Positions 18,328 to 27,170 of a DNA stretch of 64,000 nt are shown one piece after another. Position 1 is the first letter of the stretch, and each line of letters starts with the position of its first letter. The notes beneath the pieces were generated by a model, which saw only the letters and a list, made by a program, of their open reading frames with translations, had not been told where the DNA came from and searched no databases. This DNA comes from Hoylesella loescheii. Lineage in GTDB: Bacteria; Bacteroidota; Bacteroidia; Bacteroidales; Bacteroidaceae. The position numbers and the translations under genes were made by a program. The stretch is from assembly GCA_021531755.1 (NCBI GenBank), contig JADYUK010000003.1:1-64000 (forward strand), given 5' to 3'.

Positions 18328-19776
18328 TCATTTGTCGAATGGTGTCTTGTATCCTGCTGCGCGGGCTATCTTGAGGGGTATATCGGCGTTGTCATTGTGC
18401 GATGAGAACAGCTCCTGTCCGACACCTATGGCGTAGACGGGAACAAGTCCGGCAGAGTGTCCTCTCGTGTTCCAGGTGATCATCGCCTTCTTGTTTATGA
18501 TGTTTCTCGCGAGAACGGCGAGAGGCTCGTTGGCTGTGTACTCGTTTTTAATCTCCTCGGCTTTGTCCTCGAATGACTCATGCCACACTTGCTTCAGCTC
18601 TTCTTCCTCGTCAGTTGTCATCTCGAGAGATGTCCAGAATCCGAAGTTCTCGGTCAGTGCGGCCTTCGCCTGTTCCCATGTGACACGGTTCCTTGTCTCC
18701 TTGCGCATGTTGTGGAGTATCGCTGTGAACCCATCAGTGCTCACTTTCTGGTTCTTCAGGACTCTGAGCTTCACCTCATAGATATCGTCAGGGGCGAGCA
18801 CGAGGCCTCCCGTCTCGTGGTCGGCTGTCAGCACAATGAGCGTCTCGTCAGGATGTTTCTCGTAAAACTCGAGCGCTATCTTCACGCAGCGGTCAACAGC
18901 CTCTACCTCGGCGAATGTCGCTGCCCCGTCAAGAGCGTGGCATGCCCAGTCGACCTTGCCGCCTATTTCGTTCATAAGGAAGAATCCACGCTTGTTGTCC
19001 TTCATCAGGAAGTCAATCTCCGCACGCAGTATATCCTCTATCCTCATCTCGCCCTCCTTGGCGTCTATGGCGTATGGTATGCTGTAAGTCCCTGATGCTG
19101 GATTGAGACGTGTCGTGTCTTGGACGAGGAGAATCCTCTCTGCCCGCCTTGACATCTTCTCATACTCGTCGATGCCGAATGCCACAGTGTAGCCTGCCTT
19201 GCGCATGATGTCGTAGATGTCGGGCTGGCCGGGATAATTCTTCTTGTCGGTATGCTTGTTCACTTCTGAGCCGGCATAGAAGTCGAAGTCGGCCTTCACC
19301 ATGTCGAGCCCTATGCCATAGTAGTCTTTCCGTGAGGCGCGATGTGCTATGAAGGCGGCTGGTGTGGCATGGTTGACGGGACAGCTGCTTGCCACTCCGA
19401 CCCTCATGCCGGCCTCTTTAGCCCAGACGGCTATCGAGGTCACGGGAGTCTTCATATCGGGAGCCATGCCTATCGCTCCGTTATTTGTCTTCACGCCTGT
19501 AGCGAGAGCTGTGCCAGAGGCGGCAGAGTCTGTCACACCACTGCTCGTGGAGAATGTCGATGATATGCCGACGACGGGGAACAGGGACATGGAGCATGGG
19601 ACACGTCCGATGCGTCCCTCAAGCTCTGCACGGTACATCTCTGTCGCAAGCACGGTGTTGACGCCTGTGCCGTCGGTGATGAAGTAGAATACGTATTTCG
19701 CTTTCTTCCCTCCTGCCATGCAGCACATTGTGGCTATCATGAGGAGGATTACGGTCAGGTTTAGTCTTTTCTTCAT
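18328..19776 (-). CDS. Alkaline phosphatase (PhoA superfamily)
   Basis: A 482-residue exported phosphatase with signal peptide MKKRLNLTVILLMIATMCCM. The metal- and substrate-site motifs are FITDGTG (Asp35), VTDSAASGTALATG with nucleophile Ser84, and later VLTADHETGG and the C-terminal NTRGHSAGLVPV. It should hydrolyse phosphate monoesters in the periplasm. It stands inside the menaquinone gene series between menC and menE on the same strand (94 bases after menC), where it has no obvious metabolic role. Confidence 0.9.
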   Translation of the reverse strand: MKKRLNLTVILLMIATMCCMAGGKKAKYVFYFITDGTGVNTVLATEMYRAELEGRIGRVPCSMSLFPVVGISSTFSTSSGVTDSAASGTALATGVKTNNGAIGMAPDMKTPVTSIAVWAKEAGMRVGVASSCPVNHATPAAFIAHRASRKDYYGIGLDMVKADFDFYAGSEVNKHTDKKNYPGQPDIYDIMRKAGYTVAFGIDEYEKMSRRAERILLVQDTTRLNPASGTYSIPYAIDAKEGEMRIEDILRAEIDFLMKDNKRGFFLMNEIGGKVDWACHALDGAATFAEVEAVDRCVKIALEFYEKHPDETLIVLTADHETGGLVLAPDDIYEVKLRVLKNQKVSTDGFTAILHNMRKETRNRVTWEQAKAALTENFGFWTSLEMTTDEEEELKQVWHESFEDKAEEIKNEYTANEPLAVLARNIINKKAMITWNTRGHSAGLVPVYAIGVGQELFSSHNDNADIPLKIARAAGYKTPFDK

Positions 19777-19870
19777 AACTGTCTATATAAGGTTGTTTGT
19801 CTTTTCTCCTATTCATTCGGTGTGGCTCCGTCCGCATTTATATGTCTGTCCTCAGATTCTTCTTGCGTTG

Positions 19871-20914
19871 TCAGTCTGCCACTTCACAGCGCCACATCTT
19901 CTCGTGTCTCAGCTCCATATCCATCTCTATGTTGTCGGTATAGAGCATTCCAGTCCCGAGTCCCTGTGGCATGGTCTTGTGTGCTGTCTCGGGCGTTATG
20001 TTGTAGACTCTCGCAGCCAGGAGCGCCACATTCCTCAGTCCGATGTTGCTTTCCAGCGCACTCGTCATCCATGAGCCGATACCCCTTTTCTGTGCCTCGC
20101 TGACCCACTCGATGGCTCCCGACATGCCTCCGTGCAGCGTAGGTTTCACGACGATGTATTGTGGCTTTATGGTGTCGAGGAGCGTCCGTTTCTCATCGAG
20201 TGTGCCGACACCTATCAGTTCCTCGTCGAGTGCTATCGGTAGCGGGGTGTTCCTGCAGAGGTCGGCCATCTCTTTCCATTGGTATTGGGCTATGGGCTGC
20301 TCTATGGAGTGTATGTCATATCTTGCCAGTTCCTCAAGTTTCCTCATGGCATTGTCCACGCTGAAGGCACCGTTTGCATCGACGCGGAGCTCTATGGTGT
20401 CCTTTGAGAAACGTGAGCGTATTGTCTTTATGAGGCTCATCTCCTCTTCCCATCCTATTGCTCCTATTTTCAGCTTTATGCATTTGAATCCATCCAGAAT
20501 CTTCCTCTTCACCTGGCTGAGCATATCGTCGTATGGAGCCATCCATACCAGTCCGTTAGTGGGTATCCCAACCTCGCTTCTGGCGAAAGGAGTGTCGTAT
20601 AGCAATGGGTTCTGCTGATAGTCATACATGGCAGACTCGAGGGCGAAGAGCAGTGCGGGGTAAGGTCGCAGAGTCTCCTGATAGTCGCTGCTGTTGAGGG
20701 CATCGTTTATGAGACGTGCCACATCTGACATGTGTGTGTAGGCATCCCTGTCCGACGAGAGGTCGGGCAGGGGGGCACACTCACCGAGTCCGATGCGCTT
20801 GCTGCTGTCGTCTGTTATTGATATGATTATCATATCGTGTGTGGAGTATTCTCCCCGTGATGTCCTTGCCGGTTTCTTGAAGTGGAGCCGCTTATGTGTA
20901 AGGTTTATTTGCAT
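19871..20914 (-). CDS. menC: o-Succinylbenzoate synthase
   Basis: A 347-residue enolase-superfamily enzyme from the ATG at 20914 (MQINLTHKRLHFKKPARTSRG-like start, fitting the family; 25 upstream codons were left out). Catalytic and metal motifs include KLKIGAIGW (Lys pair), VDANG, EQPI, DEEL and VVKPTLHGG. It dehydrates SHCHC, the product of MenD/MenH chemistry, to o-succinylbenzoate. It lies between menB and the phosphatase. A 50-bp tandem repeat fills the gap to menB. Confidence 0.92.
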   Translation of the reverse strand: MQINLTHKRLHFKKPARTSRGEYSTHDMIIISITDDSSKRIGLGECAPLPDLSSDRDAYTHMSDVARLINDALNSSDYQETLRPYPALLFALESAMYDYQQNPLLYDTPFARSEVGIPTNGLVWMAPYDDMLSQVKRKILDGFKCIKLKIGAIGWEEEMSLIKTIRSRFSKDTIELRVDANGAFSVDNAMRKLEELARYDIHSIEQPIAQYQWKEMADLCRNTPLPIALDEELIGVGTLDEKRTLLDTIKPQYIVVKPTLHGGMSGAIEWVSEAQKRGIGSWMTSALESNIGLRNVALLAARVYNITPETAHKTMPQGLGTGMLYTDNIEMDMELRHEKMWRCEVAD

Positions 20915-20992
20915 CGGGTTTTCAGAATAATGAGGTTGCGTTTCTGATAGGTGGGGTTGTCTTTCCCTAATGTCATTGTCGCCTGCCAAGGC

Positions 20993-21105
20993 ATGGGGGC
21001 GAGAGAGAAGTGGGTGTGCACTCGTCGGGACTGCCGCCTTTTATGGAGGCGAGAGAGAGGTGGGGTGCGCTCGTCGGGACTGCCGCCGCCTTTTATGGGG
21101 GCGAA
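20993..21105. repeat. 50-bp tandem repeat between menB and menC
   Basis: Two and a quarter copies of a 50-52 bp unit start at ATGGGGGCGAGAG (20993), ATGGAGGCGAGAG (21043) and ATGGGGGCGA (21095). CTCGTCGGGACTGCCGCC is shared. No gene was seen here; the array may have grown by slippage. Confidence 0.8.
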
Positions 21106-21121
21106 GGATGAGCGATTTCGT

Positions 21122-21991
21122 TTATGGGACGAGAGGGAATTTCCCCCAGTCAGGCTTGCGTTTCTCGAGGAATGCCTTTCCGCCCTCCTGTGCCTCGTCG
21201 AGCATATAATAAAGAGCGGTGCAGTCTCCTGCCAACTGTTGTATTCCGGCCTCGCCGTCAAGCTCGGCGTTCAGTCCCATCTTTATCATTCTCAGAGCCA
21301 GTGGAGAGTGTTGCATCATCTCCTCAGCCCATGCCACACATTCGTCCTCAAGCTTGTCGTAGGCCACCACTTTGTTCACCATGCCCATGTCGAGAGCCTC
21401 CTGCGCCGTGTATTGGCGGCAGAGGAACCATATCTCCCTTGCTTTCTTCTGTCCCACCATTCTTGCCAGATAGCTTGAGCCGAAGCCAGCGTCGAAGGAG
21501 CCAACCTTGGGGCCTGTCTGCCCGAAGCGTGCGTTCTCTGATGCTATCGTGAGGTCGCAGACGACGTGCAGGACATGTCCTCCTCCTATTGCGAAACCGT
21601 TCACCATCGCTATGACGGGTTTTGGCAGACGGCGTATCTGCATCTGCACATCGAGGACAGAGAGGCGTGGTGTGCCTTCTCCATCGATATATCCTCCACG
21701 TCCTTTCACGTTCATGTCTCCACCTGAGCAGAAAGCCTGTGTCCGCAGCCATTCCTCGTCGCTCTGTCCTTCTTTGCGGGGTGTCTCCGCTCCTGTCAGC
21801 AGTACTACTCTGATATGCTGTGCCTCTCTTACTATGGAGAAGGCTTGTGACAGCTCGGCTGTTGTCAGCGGTGTGAAAGCGTTGCGGTATCTTGGGCGGT
21901 TGATGGATATCTTCGCTATACCGTTATATTCCTCAAGGACAATCTCCTTGAAGTCATGCATCTTTTTCCAGTTTCTCATGCTATGTGTCAT
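21122..21991 (-). CDS. menB: 1,4-Dihydroxy-2-naphthoyl-CoA synthase
   Basis: A 289-residue crotonase-fold enzyme. Family motifs are [52 protein letters not shown] and [17 protein letters not shown], the last two forming the oxyanion hole and the naphthoate-specific loop. It cyclises o-succinylbenzoyl-CoA. It sits 110 bases after menD on the same strand. A second Met at residue 5 could be the start. Confidence 0.95.
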   Translation of the reverse strand: MTHSMRNWKKMHDFKEIVLEEYNGIAKISINRPRYRNAFTPLTTAELSQAFSIVREAQHIRVVLLTGAETPRKEGQSDEEWLRTQAFCSGGDMNVKGRGGYIDGEGTPRLSVLDVQMQIRRLPKPVIAMVNGFAIGGGHVLHVVCDLTIASENARFGQTGPKVGSFDAGFGSSYLARMVGQKKAREIWFLCRQYTAQEALDMGMVNKVVAYDKLEDECVAWAEEMMQHSPLALRMIKMGLNAELDGEAGIQQLAGDCTALYYMLDEAQEGGKAFLEKRKPDWGKFPLVP

Positions 21992-22101
21992 AAATCGTTT
22001 TTGTTCTTGAAGTTACAGTGTCCTTACCTTGGGGGCGACTGTAAGGCAGACTGTATCAGCTGGGTCACTCTGCCAGAATCAGCTATGCCTCCCATGTGTT
22101 C

Positions 22102-23922
22102 TCAATCCAATGCCTTGCTGTATGCGTCAGCGTCAGTGTCAGCATCAGTCAGCACCTCGAGCACTACAGGCCTGTCATGTACTCCAGAGGTCAGCAATCT
22201 TATGCCCTCCTCAAGAGACGGTGTGTCTGTAGCCCTATAGTATTCCATGCCGTATTGTGAGCATATCCCCTCGGCTGTAGCGTTGTGCCCGGCAGCTATC
22301 AGGGGCTTGTGCGCAGGGCTCCTGTCCAGTCCTGGCAGCATTCCGAATATCGCTCCGCGCTGGTTGTTTATGAGCATTATGCGCATATTCCCTGCCAGCT
22401 CCTGTATCCACAGGGCGTTGCTGTCGTAGAAGAAACTGAGGTCGCCTATGACACAATAGACATTCTGTGCTGCAGTCATGTTCCCTGCAGTCACTCCTTT
22501 TTCCTTGGCTCCTGCTGCCATTCCAGCCGCCATGCTCAGCGTGCCCTCAATACCGTTCAGTCCGCGGTTACAGTATCTGTAAGCAGAGGCATACATCATC
22601 CCTGCTCGTACAGAGAGGCTGTTGGCATAGCACACGATGTCCTTGCTGTTGTCTATATTCTCCTCAAGTCTCCTGATGGCCAGCATCTGTGAGTATGGCG
22701 GGCAGGAGGCAGATATCCGCCTTGCAGCCATGTTGTCCATGTCGTGCCATCTTCTGACGAAGTCCATGTCGGCATCTGGGCATATCGCCCCGTTGCATAT
22801 CATCCTCATGAAATCTCCCGCTGTGGCTTTGACCACCAGTGTCGTATGCTGTGAGACATCGTGGAGCATGCCGTCGTCGCTGACAGTGATGAACATCGTC
22901 CTTGAGTCCAGGCTGCGCATGTAGTGCCTGAGCCTTTTTGATACAGTGTGTCCTCCTATGTAGACGATACAGTCCGGGCGCATATTGTCCAACTCCTCCG
23001 CGCATGTGGTCCTGAGTATCTCGTCTATATGTCTCACTCTGCCGTATGGCGACAGCCACTCTGCCACAAAGACACAGCCAGAAGCCTTGTCCATCAGAAG
23101 CCCCGCTGCGGTGTCGTCAGTTGACTTTGTGCCTTCTTCCTTCGCACCTCGGCATAGAATGCAAGCATTTTCTGCGCTCGGTTTGTCGTCAGTTGACCAT
23201 CGGTCTTCTTCCTCCGAACCTCGGCATAGAATGCAAGCCTTCTCTGCGCTCGGTTTGTCGTCATATGTCTGTCCTGAGATGACCATGAGCCTTCTCTTTC
23301 CCTTCAGTATGCGCCTCAGTGTCTCCCTCCCGTTCTGGTCGTCCAAATCGGCTATGCCGACAGGAGGAATCTCAGGCAGGCAAGGGGTGGAAAACCCGAA
23401 CAGGGGTTCAGAGACAGGGACATTGATATGCACCGACGGAAAGGGCGGGCATGCGTTTGCTATCATTGCCTCGCAGATGAGTCTCCTGCATAGCCAGCGC
23501 TCTGTATCGTTGTGAGGCTCTGGGAGAGACACACTGGGCGAGGCGAACGTCCCCAATGCTCCGTGCTGGGGCATAGTCTGCCCGTCGAGTTGTCCTATCC
23601 ATGCCTGTGGCCTGTCGGCAGAGATTATGATGATGCCCTCATGCTGGTATGTTGCCTCGGCTGCTCCAGGCATTGTGTTCAGCAGAGCCGACCCGCTTGT
23701 GACACAGACCGCTACGGGCTGTCGCAGACGCAGGCGCAGGCCGAGGGCGAAGAATGCCGCAGAGCGCTCGTCGGTGACAGCATGGGTCGTTATGTCTGGA
23801 GAGACATCGAAGTTATGGACAAGGGGAGCGTTGCGGCTGCCGGGGCATACGACGATATGCCTCACGCCGTAAGACACAAGGAGAGATGTCAGTATGTTTA
23901 TGTTCTCTTTGTCTGAATACAC
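22102..23922 (-). CDS. menD: MenD (SEPHCHC synthase) with an in-frame repeat insert
   Basis: A 606-residue thiamine-diphosphate enzyme that joins 2-oxoglutarate to isochorismate. The N-terminal domain has VCPGSRNAPLVH and DERSAAFFALGL; the C-terminal cofactor-binding stretch reads VIGDLSFFYDSNALW then NNQRGAIFGMLPG. MenD proteins are usually about 555-560 residues. The excess is explained by two 24-residue copies (DDKPSAEKACILCRGSEEED-type) encoded at 23113-23256, right after the beta strand LMVISGQTY of the central domain. The frame is kept, so the enzyme is probably made with this loop enlarged. Confidence 0.93.
   Translation of the reverse strand: MYSDKENINILTSLLVSYGVRHIVVCPGSRNAPLVHNFDVSPDITTHAVTDERSAAFFALGLRLRLRQPVAVCVTSGSALLNTMPGAAEATYQHEGIIIISADRPQAWIGQLDGQTMPQHGALGTFASPSVSLPEPHNDTERWLCRRLICEAMIANACPPFPSVHINVPVSEPLFGFSTPCLPEIPPVGIADLDDQNGRETLRRILKGKRRLMVISGQTYDDKPSAEKACILCRGSEEEDRWSTDDKPSAENACILCRGAKEEGTKSTDDTAAGLLMDKASGCVFVAEWLSPYGRVRHIDEILRTTCAEELDNMRPDCIVYIGGHTVSKRLRHYMRSLDSRTMFITVSDDGMLHDVSQHTTLVVKATAGDFMRMICNGAICPDADMDFVRRWHDMDNMAARRISASCPPYSQMLAIRRLEENIDNSKDIVCYANSLSVRAGMMYASAYRYCNRGLNGIEGTLSMAAGMAAGAKEKGVTAGNMTAAQNVYCVIGDLSFFYDSNALWIQELAGNMRIMLINNQRGAIFGMLPGLDRSPAHKPLIAAGHNATAEGICSQYGMEYYRATDTPSLEEGIRLLTSGVHDRPVVLEVLTDADTDADAYSKALD
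23113..23256. repeat. Two 72-bp dispersed-repeat units inside menD
   Basis: GTCGTCAGTTGAC starts at 23113 and 23185, and the next GTCGTC is at 23257, so each unit is exactly 72 bp or 24 codons. The sequence matches the intergenic units at 18057-18200. It is read in frame as part of MenD. Confidence 0.9.
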
Positions 23923-23968
23923 TTTTATGGTCTTTTCTTTTTTTTATCACGTCGACACTTGCCCGAAG

Positions 23969-25117
23969 TCAGTCAGCATACAGGCTTGTGAGGATTGTGT
24001 ACATCTTCATCTCCGTCTCGCGCCATTCTGCCGTGCATGTGCTCTCTGGCATTATGCCTCCTCCAGCGTATGCTGTTATGGTCCCGTCGCCCAGTTCGGC
24101 ACATCTCAGCGATACATAAAGGTGGGTCTCGCCATTGATGTCGACAGGACCGGCGAATCCGCTGTAGTATTTCCTCTCCTGCCCCTCGTTGGCCATGATG
24201 AAATCTCTCGCCACCTCTTTCGGTAGTCCGCAGACAGCTGGCGTGGGGTGCAGTCGCCCGACAAGCTTGCCTATGGCAGCTCCTGGTTCCGTGGTCTGTC
24301 TGTCGTCCGGCCCTGTTCCTTCCTGTCCAGTATGTCGGCAGTCCCCGTGTCCACCTTCTCCATGGGGGGCACCTGTTGTCATTCTGAAGCGGAAGTCTGT
24401 CCGCAGATGCACGAGATTCCCCGCCCTCACTGTGTATGGCCCGTCCTTTATGATTTCTGTTGCCAGAGGCCTTATAGTCCTTTCGATGTATTGCTCTACG
24501 ATGTTCTGCTCCGTCTTGTTCTTCATGCTCCATTCTGCATACCCCTCCTTGTATGCCATCGTGCCAGCCAGGGCTACGGTGTGGAATACCTCGCCCCGTC
24601 CCTTCAGGAGTATTTCAGGCGACGCCACGATCCATGTCCCCGACTCTGGTGTGCTGAAGAGCATTATCATCAGCCGTGGGAAAATTCGGCAGGCTCTTAT
24701 GAAGAGAGCCTCGTGTCTCTCCCTTGTCATGGCGCCCTTTGTCTCCAGTTCCTTGTGTCTTGCCAGTACGATTTTCCCGAAAGTGCCACAAGCTACAGCG
24801 TCGTGATATTTCTCGAAAGCCGTATGGTAAGCCTCGTCTGGAGTGCTGAGGACCATGTCTGCATATTCCTCGTCGTCATCATAGTCCTGGGTGACAATCT
24901 CTCTTGTAATGACTCTGTCAGGCCTTATGATGAGGATAGGGTTGCTGCTGGTCCTTCTGCCGTGTGTTGTAGTGTCGAATGGAGCGATGCAGAATCCCCT
25001 CTCCTTGCCGATATCCTCGACCGACGACAGTATTATCGGCTGTCGCTCTGATTCTATTATGGTGTATCTGTCTGTATATGGTAGCCTGTAGTATGCGTAT
25101 GAACCCATTGCTCTCAT
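23969..25117 (-). CDS. menF: Isochorismate synthase
   Basis: A chorismate-binding enzyme of about 382 residues. Start taken at 25117, where ATG overlaps the menI stop (ATGA); 25108 is an alternative with AAGGAGG better spaced upstream. The frame upstream of these is inside menI. Family motifs are FGKIVLARHKELE, SPEILLKGRGEVFHTVALAG, KNKTEQNIVEQYIE, GKLVGRLHPTPAVCGLPKEV, ERKYYSGFAGPVD and YAGGGIM. It makes isochorismate from chorismate, the entry to menaquinone. A Gly- and polar-rich insert of about 30 residues (GAPHGEGGHGDCRHTGQEG and onward) precedes the GKLVGRLHPTP motif and is not usual for the family. Confidence 0.92.
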   Translation of the reverse strand: MRAMGSYAYYRLPYTDRYTIIESERQPIILSSVEDIGKERGFCIAPFDTTTHGRRTSSNPILIIRPDRVITREIVTQDYDDDEEYADMVLSTPDEAYHTAFEKYHDAVACGTFGKIVLARHKELETKGAMTRERHEALFIRACRIFPRLMIMLFSTPESGTWIVASPEILLKGRGEVFHTVALAGTMAYKEGYAEWSMKNKTEQNIVEQYIERTIRPLATEIIKDGPYTVRAGNLVHLRTDFRFRMTTGAPHGEGGHGDCRHTGQEGTGPDDRQTTEPGAAIGKLVGRLHPTPAVCGLPKEVARDFIMANEGQERKYYSGFAGPVDINGETHLYVSLRCAELGDGTITAYAGGGIMPESTCTAEWRETEMKMYTILTSLYAD

Positions 25118-25527
25118 CCCTCCTTGTCTGTTATGAAGTTTGTGACATTGATGGTGCTTATGGTATGTCCTGCTCCGTCGCTGACATCGACACGCCACAG
25201 ATGTGTCTGCCGTCCCTTATGTATGACTCTCGCCAGCGCGGTGACGGTGTCGCCTTTCTTCGCTGGTCTGAGATGCGAGGCTGTTATGCTCATCCCGACA
25301 CATATATGCCCCGGTGCCAGAAGGATGCTTCCCACACCAGCAAGCGTCTCGGCGAGAGCTACTGTGGCTCCCCCGTTCAGGTATCCATAGGGCTGGACAT
25401 TGCGGCTGTCGACAGGCATAGTCGCCATGACCGTATCAGCCTCTGGGGTGGAGATGAACTCAATGCCCAAGGTCCTCTCAAGCCCTTCGGCTTCTTTGTA
25501 CATGCTGTTTATATCTGTAACGTTCAT
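25114..25527 (-). CDS. menI: Hotdog thioesterase, probable DHNA-CoA hydrolase
   Basis: A 137-residue PaaI/YdiI-type hotdog protein. GYLNGGATVALAETLAG is the hallmark helix, with Glu as the likely catalytic base; VGMSITASHLRPAKKGDTV follows. Placed first in the men series and overlapping menF by four bases, it probably releases 1,4-dihydroxy-2-naphthoate from its CoA ester after MenB. The family also contains broad acyl-CoA thioesterases, so the substrate is inferred from context. Confidence 0.85.
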   Translation of the reverse strand: MNVTDINSMYKEAEGLERTLGIEFISTPEADTVMATMPVDSRNVQPYGYLNGGATVALAETLAGVGSILLAPGHICVGMSITASHLRPAKKGDTVTALARVIHKGRQTHLWRVDVSDGAGHTISTINVTNFITDKEG

Positions 25528-25734
25528 TCTAAGTCAGGTGTGCATAATTCTTTTCTTACGATGTCTTCTGCGCTTGGGGTCAGATTTGTATTCCTCCTCC
25601 TCGCTCGTCTGTTTGTGACTGCAGGCGGCATCATAACCTCCCTGCGGCCTGTGTGACACATCGGGGACAAATCTCCCAAGCCGCGCTCGCCATAGAGCAG
25701 CCTTGTTCCTCCAGTTTGTCCGAGGCGATTATTC

Positions 25735-25790
25735 GAGGGTTTTCGTTAAGCGGGAGCAGAGGAAGCTTTCTATGCCGAGCGGAGGAAACG
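25735..25790. repeat. Short copy of the dispersed repeat family
   Basis: GGTTTTCGTTAAGCGGGAGC followed by a stretch containing TTTCTATGCCGAGCGGAGG resembles the CGATAAGC-GAGCAGAG-CTATGCC segment of the units near 18200 (reverse strand) and 30160-30290. It sits in the 25528-26056 gap upstream of menI; apart from this and the aqpZ terminator nothing was seen there. Confidence 0.55.
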
Positions 25791-25946
25791 CCTGTATTTA
25801 TACCAACGTGCAAATATACTACTTTTTTCTCGCATTATGTCTTTTTTGTGTATGAATATTTATATTTTATTTGTATTTCCCTTTTGCCATAGACAGTGTT
25901 GTCTGTTTTCGGTCGCACTACAATGCTCACATGCTTCATAGACAAC

Positions 25947-25982
25947 AAAAAGCCGGACAGAGCTGTTGGGCCTGTCCGGCTT
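25947..25982 (-). terminator. Factor-independent terminator of aqpZ
   Basis: On the minus strand AAGCCGGACAG (25982-25972) pairs with its complement at 25960-25950 and is followed by a T-run (25951-25947). It lies about 75 bases after the aqpZ stop. Confidence 0.85.
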
Positions 25983-26056
25983 GGGGGGATGATGAGCTCC
26001 CCCGTTCTCTTTAGAATAGTTCTATCGAGCCTCCTCACACTCAAGATAGAATGATT

Positions 26057-26728
26057 CTATTTGTCAGTGTCTATCAGTTTCCAGAGCACAGCAGCTATAA
26101 CTCCGCCGAGTGATGGGGCAACGATAAACACCCATAGGTCTGACATGGCTTGTCCGCCCTCAAAGATGGCAGGGCCGATGGAGCGTGCTGGGTTGACCGA
26201 TGTGCCAGTGTAGTTGATGCCTACGAGGTGGATGAGGATAAGCGTGAGACCGATAGCAAGGCCGGCGAAGTTGTTCGTCGCGCCATTTGTCTTGCTTGTC
26301 GCTCCGAGGACAACAAAGACGAATATGGCTGTGAGGACAGTCTCCACGATGAAACCGTTCAGCTGGCCTCCAGAACAAGCGTTGGCGCCTGTCGTGGTGC
26401 CGCCGGCAAGCTCAGGGGCTGTGCTGACAAAGGCGTAAAGGACGGCTGCGGCGATGATGGCACCGCATACCTGACCGCAGATATAGCCTACGAGGTCTTT
26501 GCCCGATGTGCGTCCGGCAACGTATGTGCCGATGGTTATGGCTGGATTGATATGGCAGCCTGAGATGCCTCCTATGGCGTATGCCATGGCTACGACAGAG
26601 AGACCAAACGCCATGGCTGTCCCGACAACAGAGGCGGCGTCATAACCGCAGTTCAGACTTACGGCTGCTCCACAGCCGAGAAGTGTGAGCACGAATGTGC
26701 CAAATGCTTCAGCAATGTACTTTTTCAT
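26057..26728 (-). CDS. aqpZ: Aquaporin Z-type water channel
   Basis: A 223-residue MIP channel with six transmembrane helices and both half-helix motifs: NPA at residues 61-63 (GCHINPAIT) and NPA at 179-181 (GTSVNPARS), with Arg182 in the selectivity filter. His before the second helix half (LIHLVG) and the narrow-filter residues suggest a water channel rather than a glycerol facilitator. It is a single-gene unit with its own terminator. Confidence 0.92.
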   Translation of the reverse strand: MKKYIAEAFGTFVLTLLGCGAAVSLNCGYDAASVVGTAMAFGLSVVAMAYAIGGISGCHINPAITIGTYVAGRTSGKDLVGYICGQVCGAIIAAAVLYAFVSTAPELAGGTTTGANACSGGQLNGFIVETVLTAIFVFVVLGATSKTNGATNNFAGLAIGLTLILIHLVGINYTGTSVNPARSIGPAIFEGGQAMSDLWVFIVAPSLGGVIAAVLWKLIDTDK

Positions 26729-26925
26729 GATGTGTGACGTTTTGTTAATAAATGGTTAGTTGTTTTGAAATGATGCGTCCCGACGTTATGGAACGTTCTG
26801 ATATCATAGCGCATGCCTGACTGCCGGATACATGGTGTGTGGGGAGGGTCTTGTCTCGTTGTTGGCATGTTCAGGCACGATAGCGTACAGCTGTGCAGTT
26901 GGCTCCATGGGCATGATGGGGAATG

Positions 26926-26963
26926 AGCAGGAGCTCTCTCCCCCGGGGGAAAGAGCTCCTGCT
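26926..26963. other. 38-bp near-perfect palindrome upstream of aqpZ
   Basis: AGCAGGAGCTCTCTCCCCC (26926-26944) is followed at once by its reverse complement with one mismatch (26945-26963), so there is no loop. It lies in the 442-base gap between maeB and aqpZ (26729-27170), which holds no convincing gene. Confidence 0.8.
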
Positions 26964-27020
26964 TCTATCCCGTCGTCATTGCCGGGGATCTGTCTCCTAA
27001 GGCGTCCAGGCCGTTGGCTT

Positions 27021-27069
27021 GCCCGTCAGCCTCCTGTTGGCCGGTGGGCCATGAGGGAGGCTGACGGGC
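27021..27069. terminator. Long hairpin downstream of maeB
   Basis: GCCCGTCAGCCTCC at 27021-27034 pairs perfectly with GGAGGCTGACGGGC at 27056-27069. A smaller inner pair (TGGCC/GGCCA) extends the fold. It lies about 100 bases past the maeB stop and could end that transcript; no T-run is present. Confidence 0.55.
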
Positions 27070-27170
27070 TTGCGTCCCGCCTGTCATAGGTGCCGCCCCT
27101 TGCTCTCCGCTCGTGGACCAGCCCGGCCTTTCTCCTCTTCCTCCTCTTTTTGGGGGGAGGAGGGGGGAGA

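Noticed and set aside
23113..23256. Possible sequencing artefact in menD
   Set aside because: The units differ from each other and from the 18057 copies at several bases, and the frame is kept, so a simple assembly duplication is unlikely.
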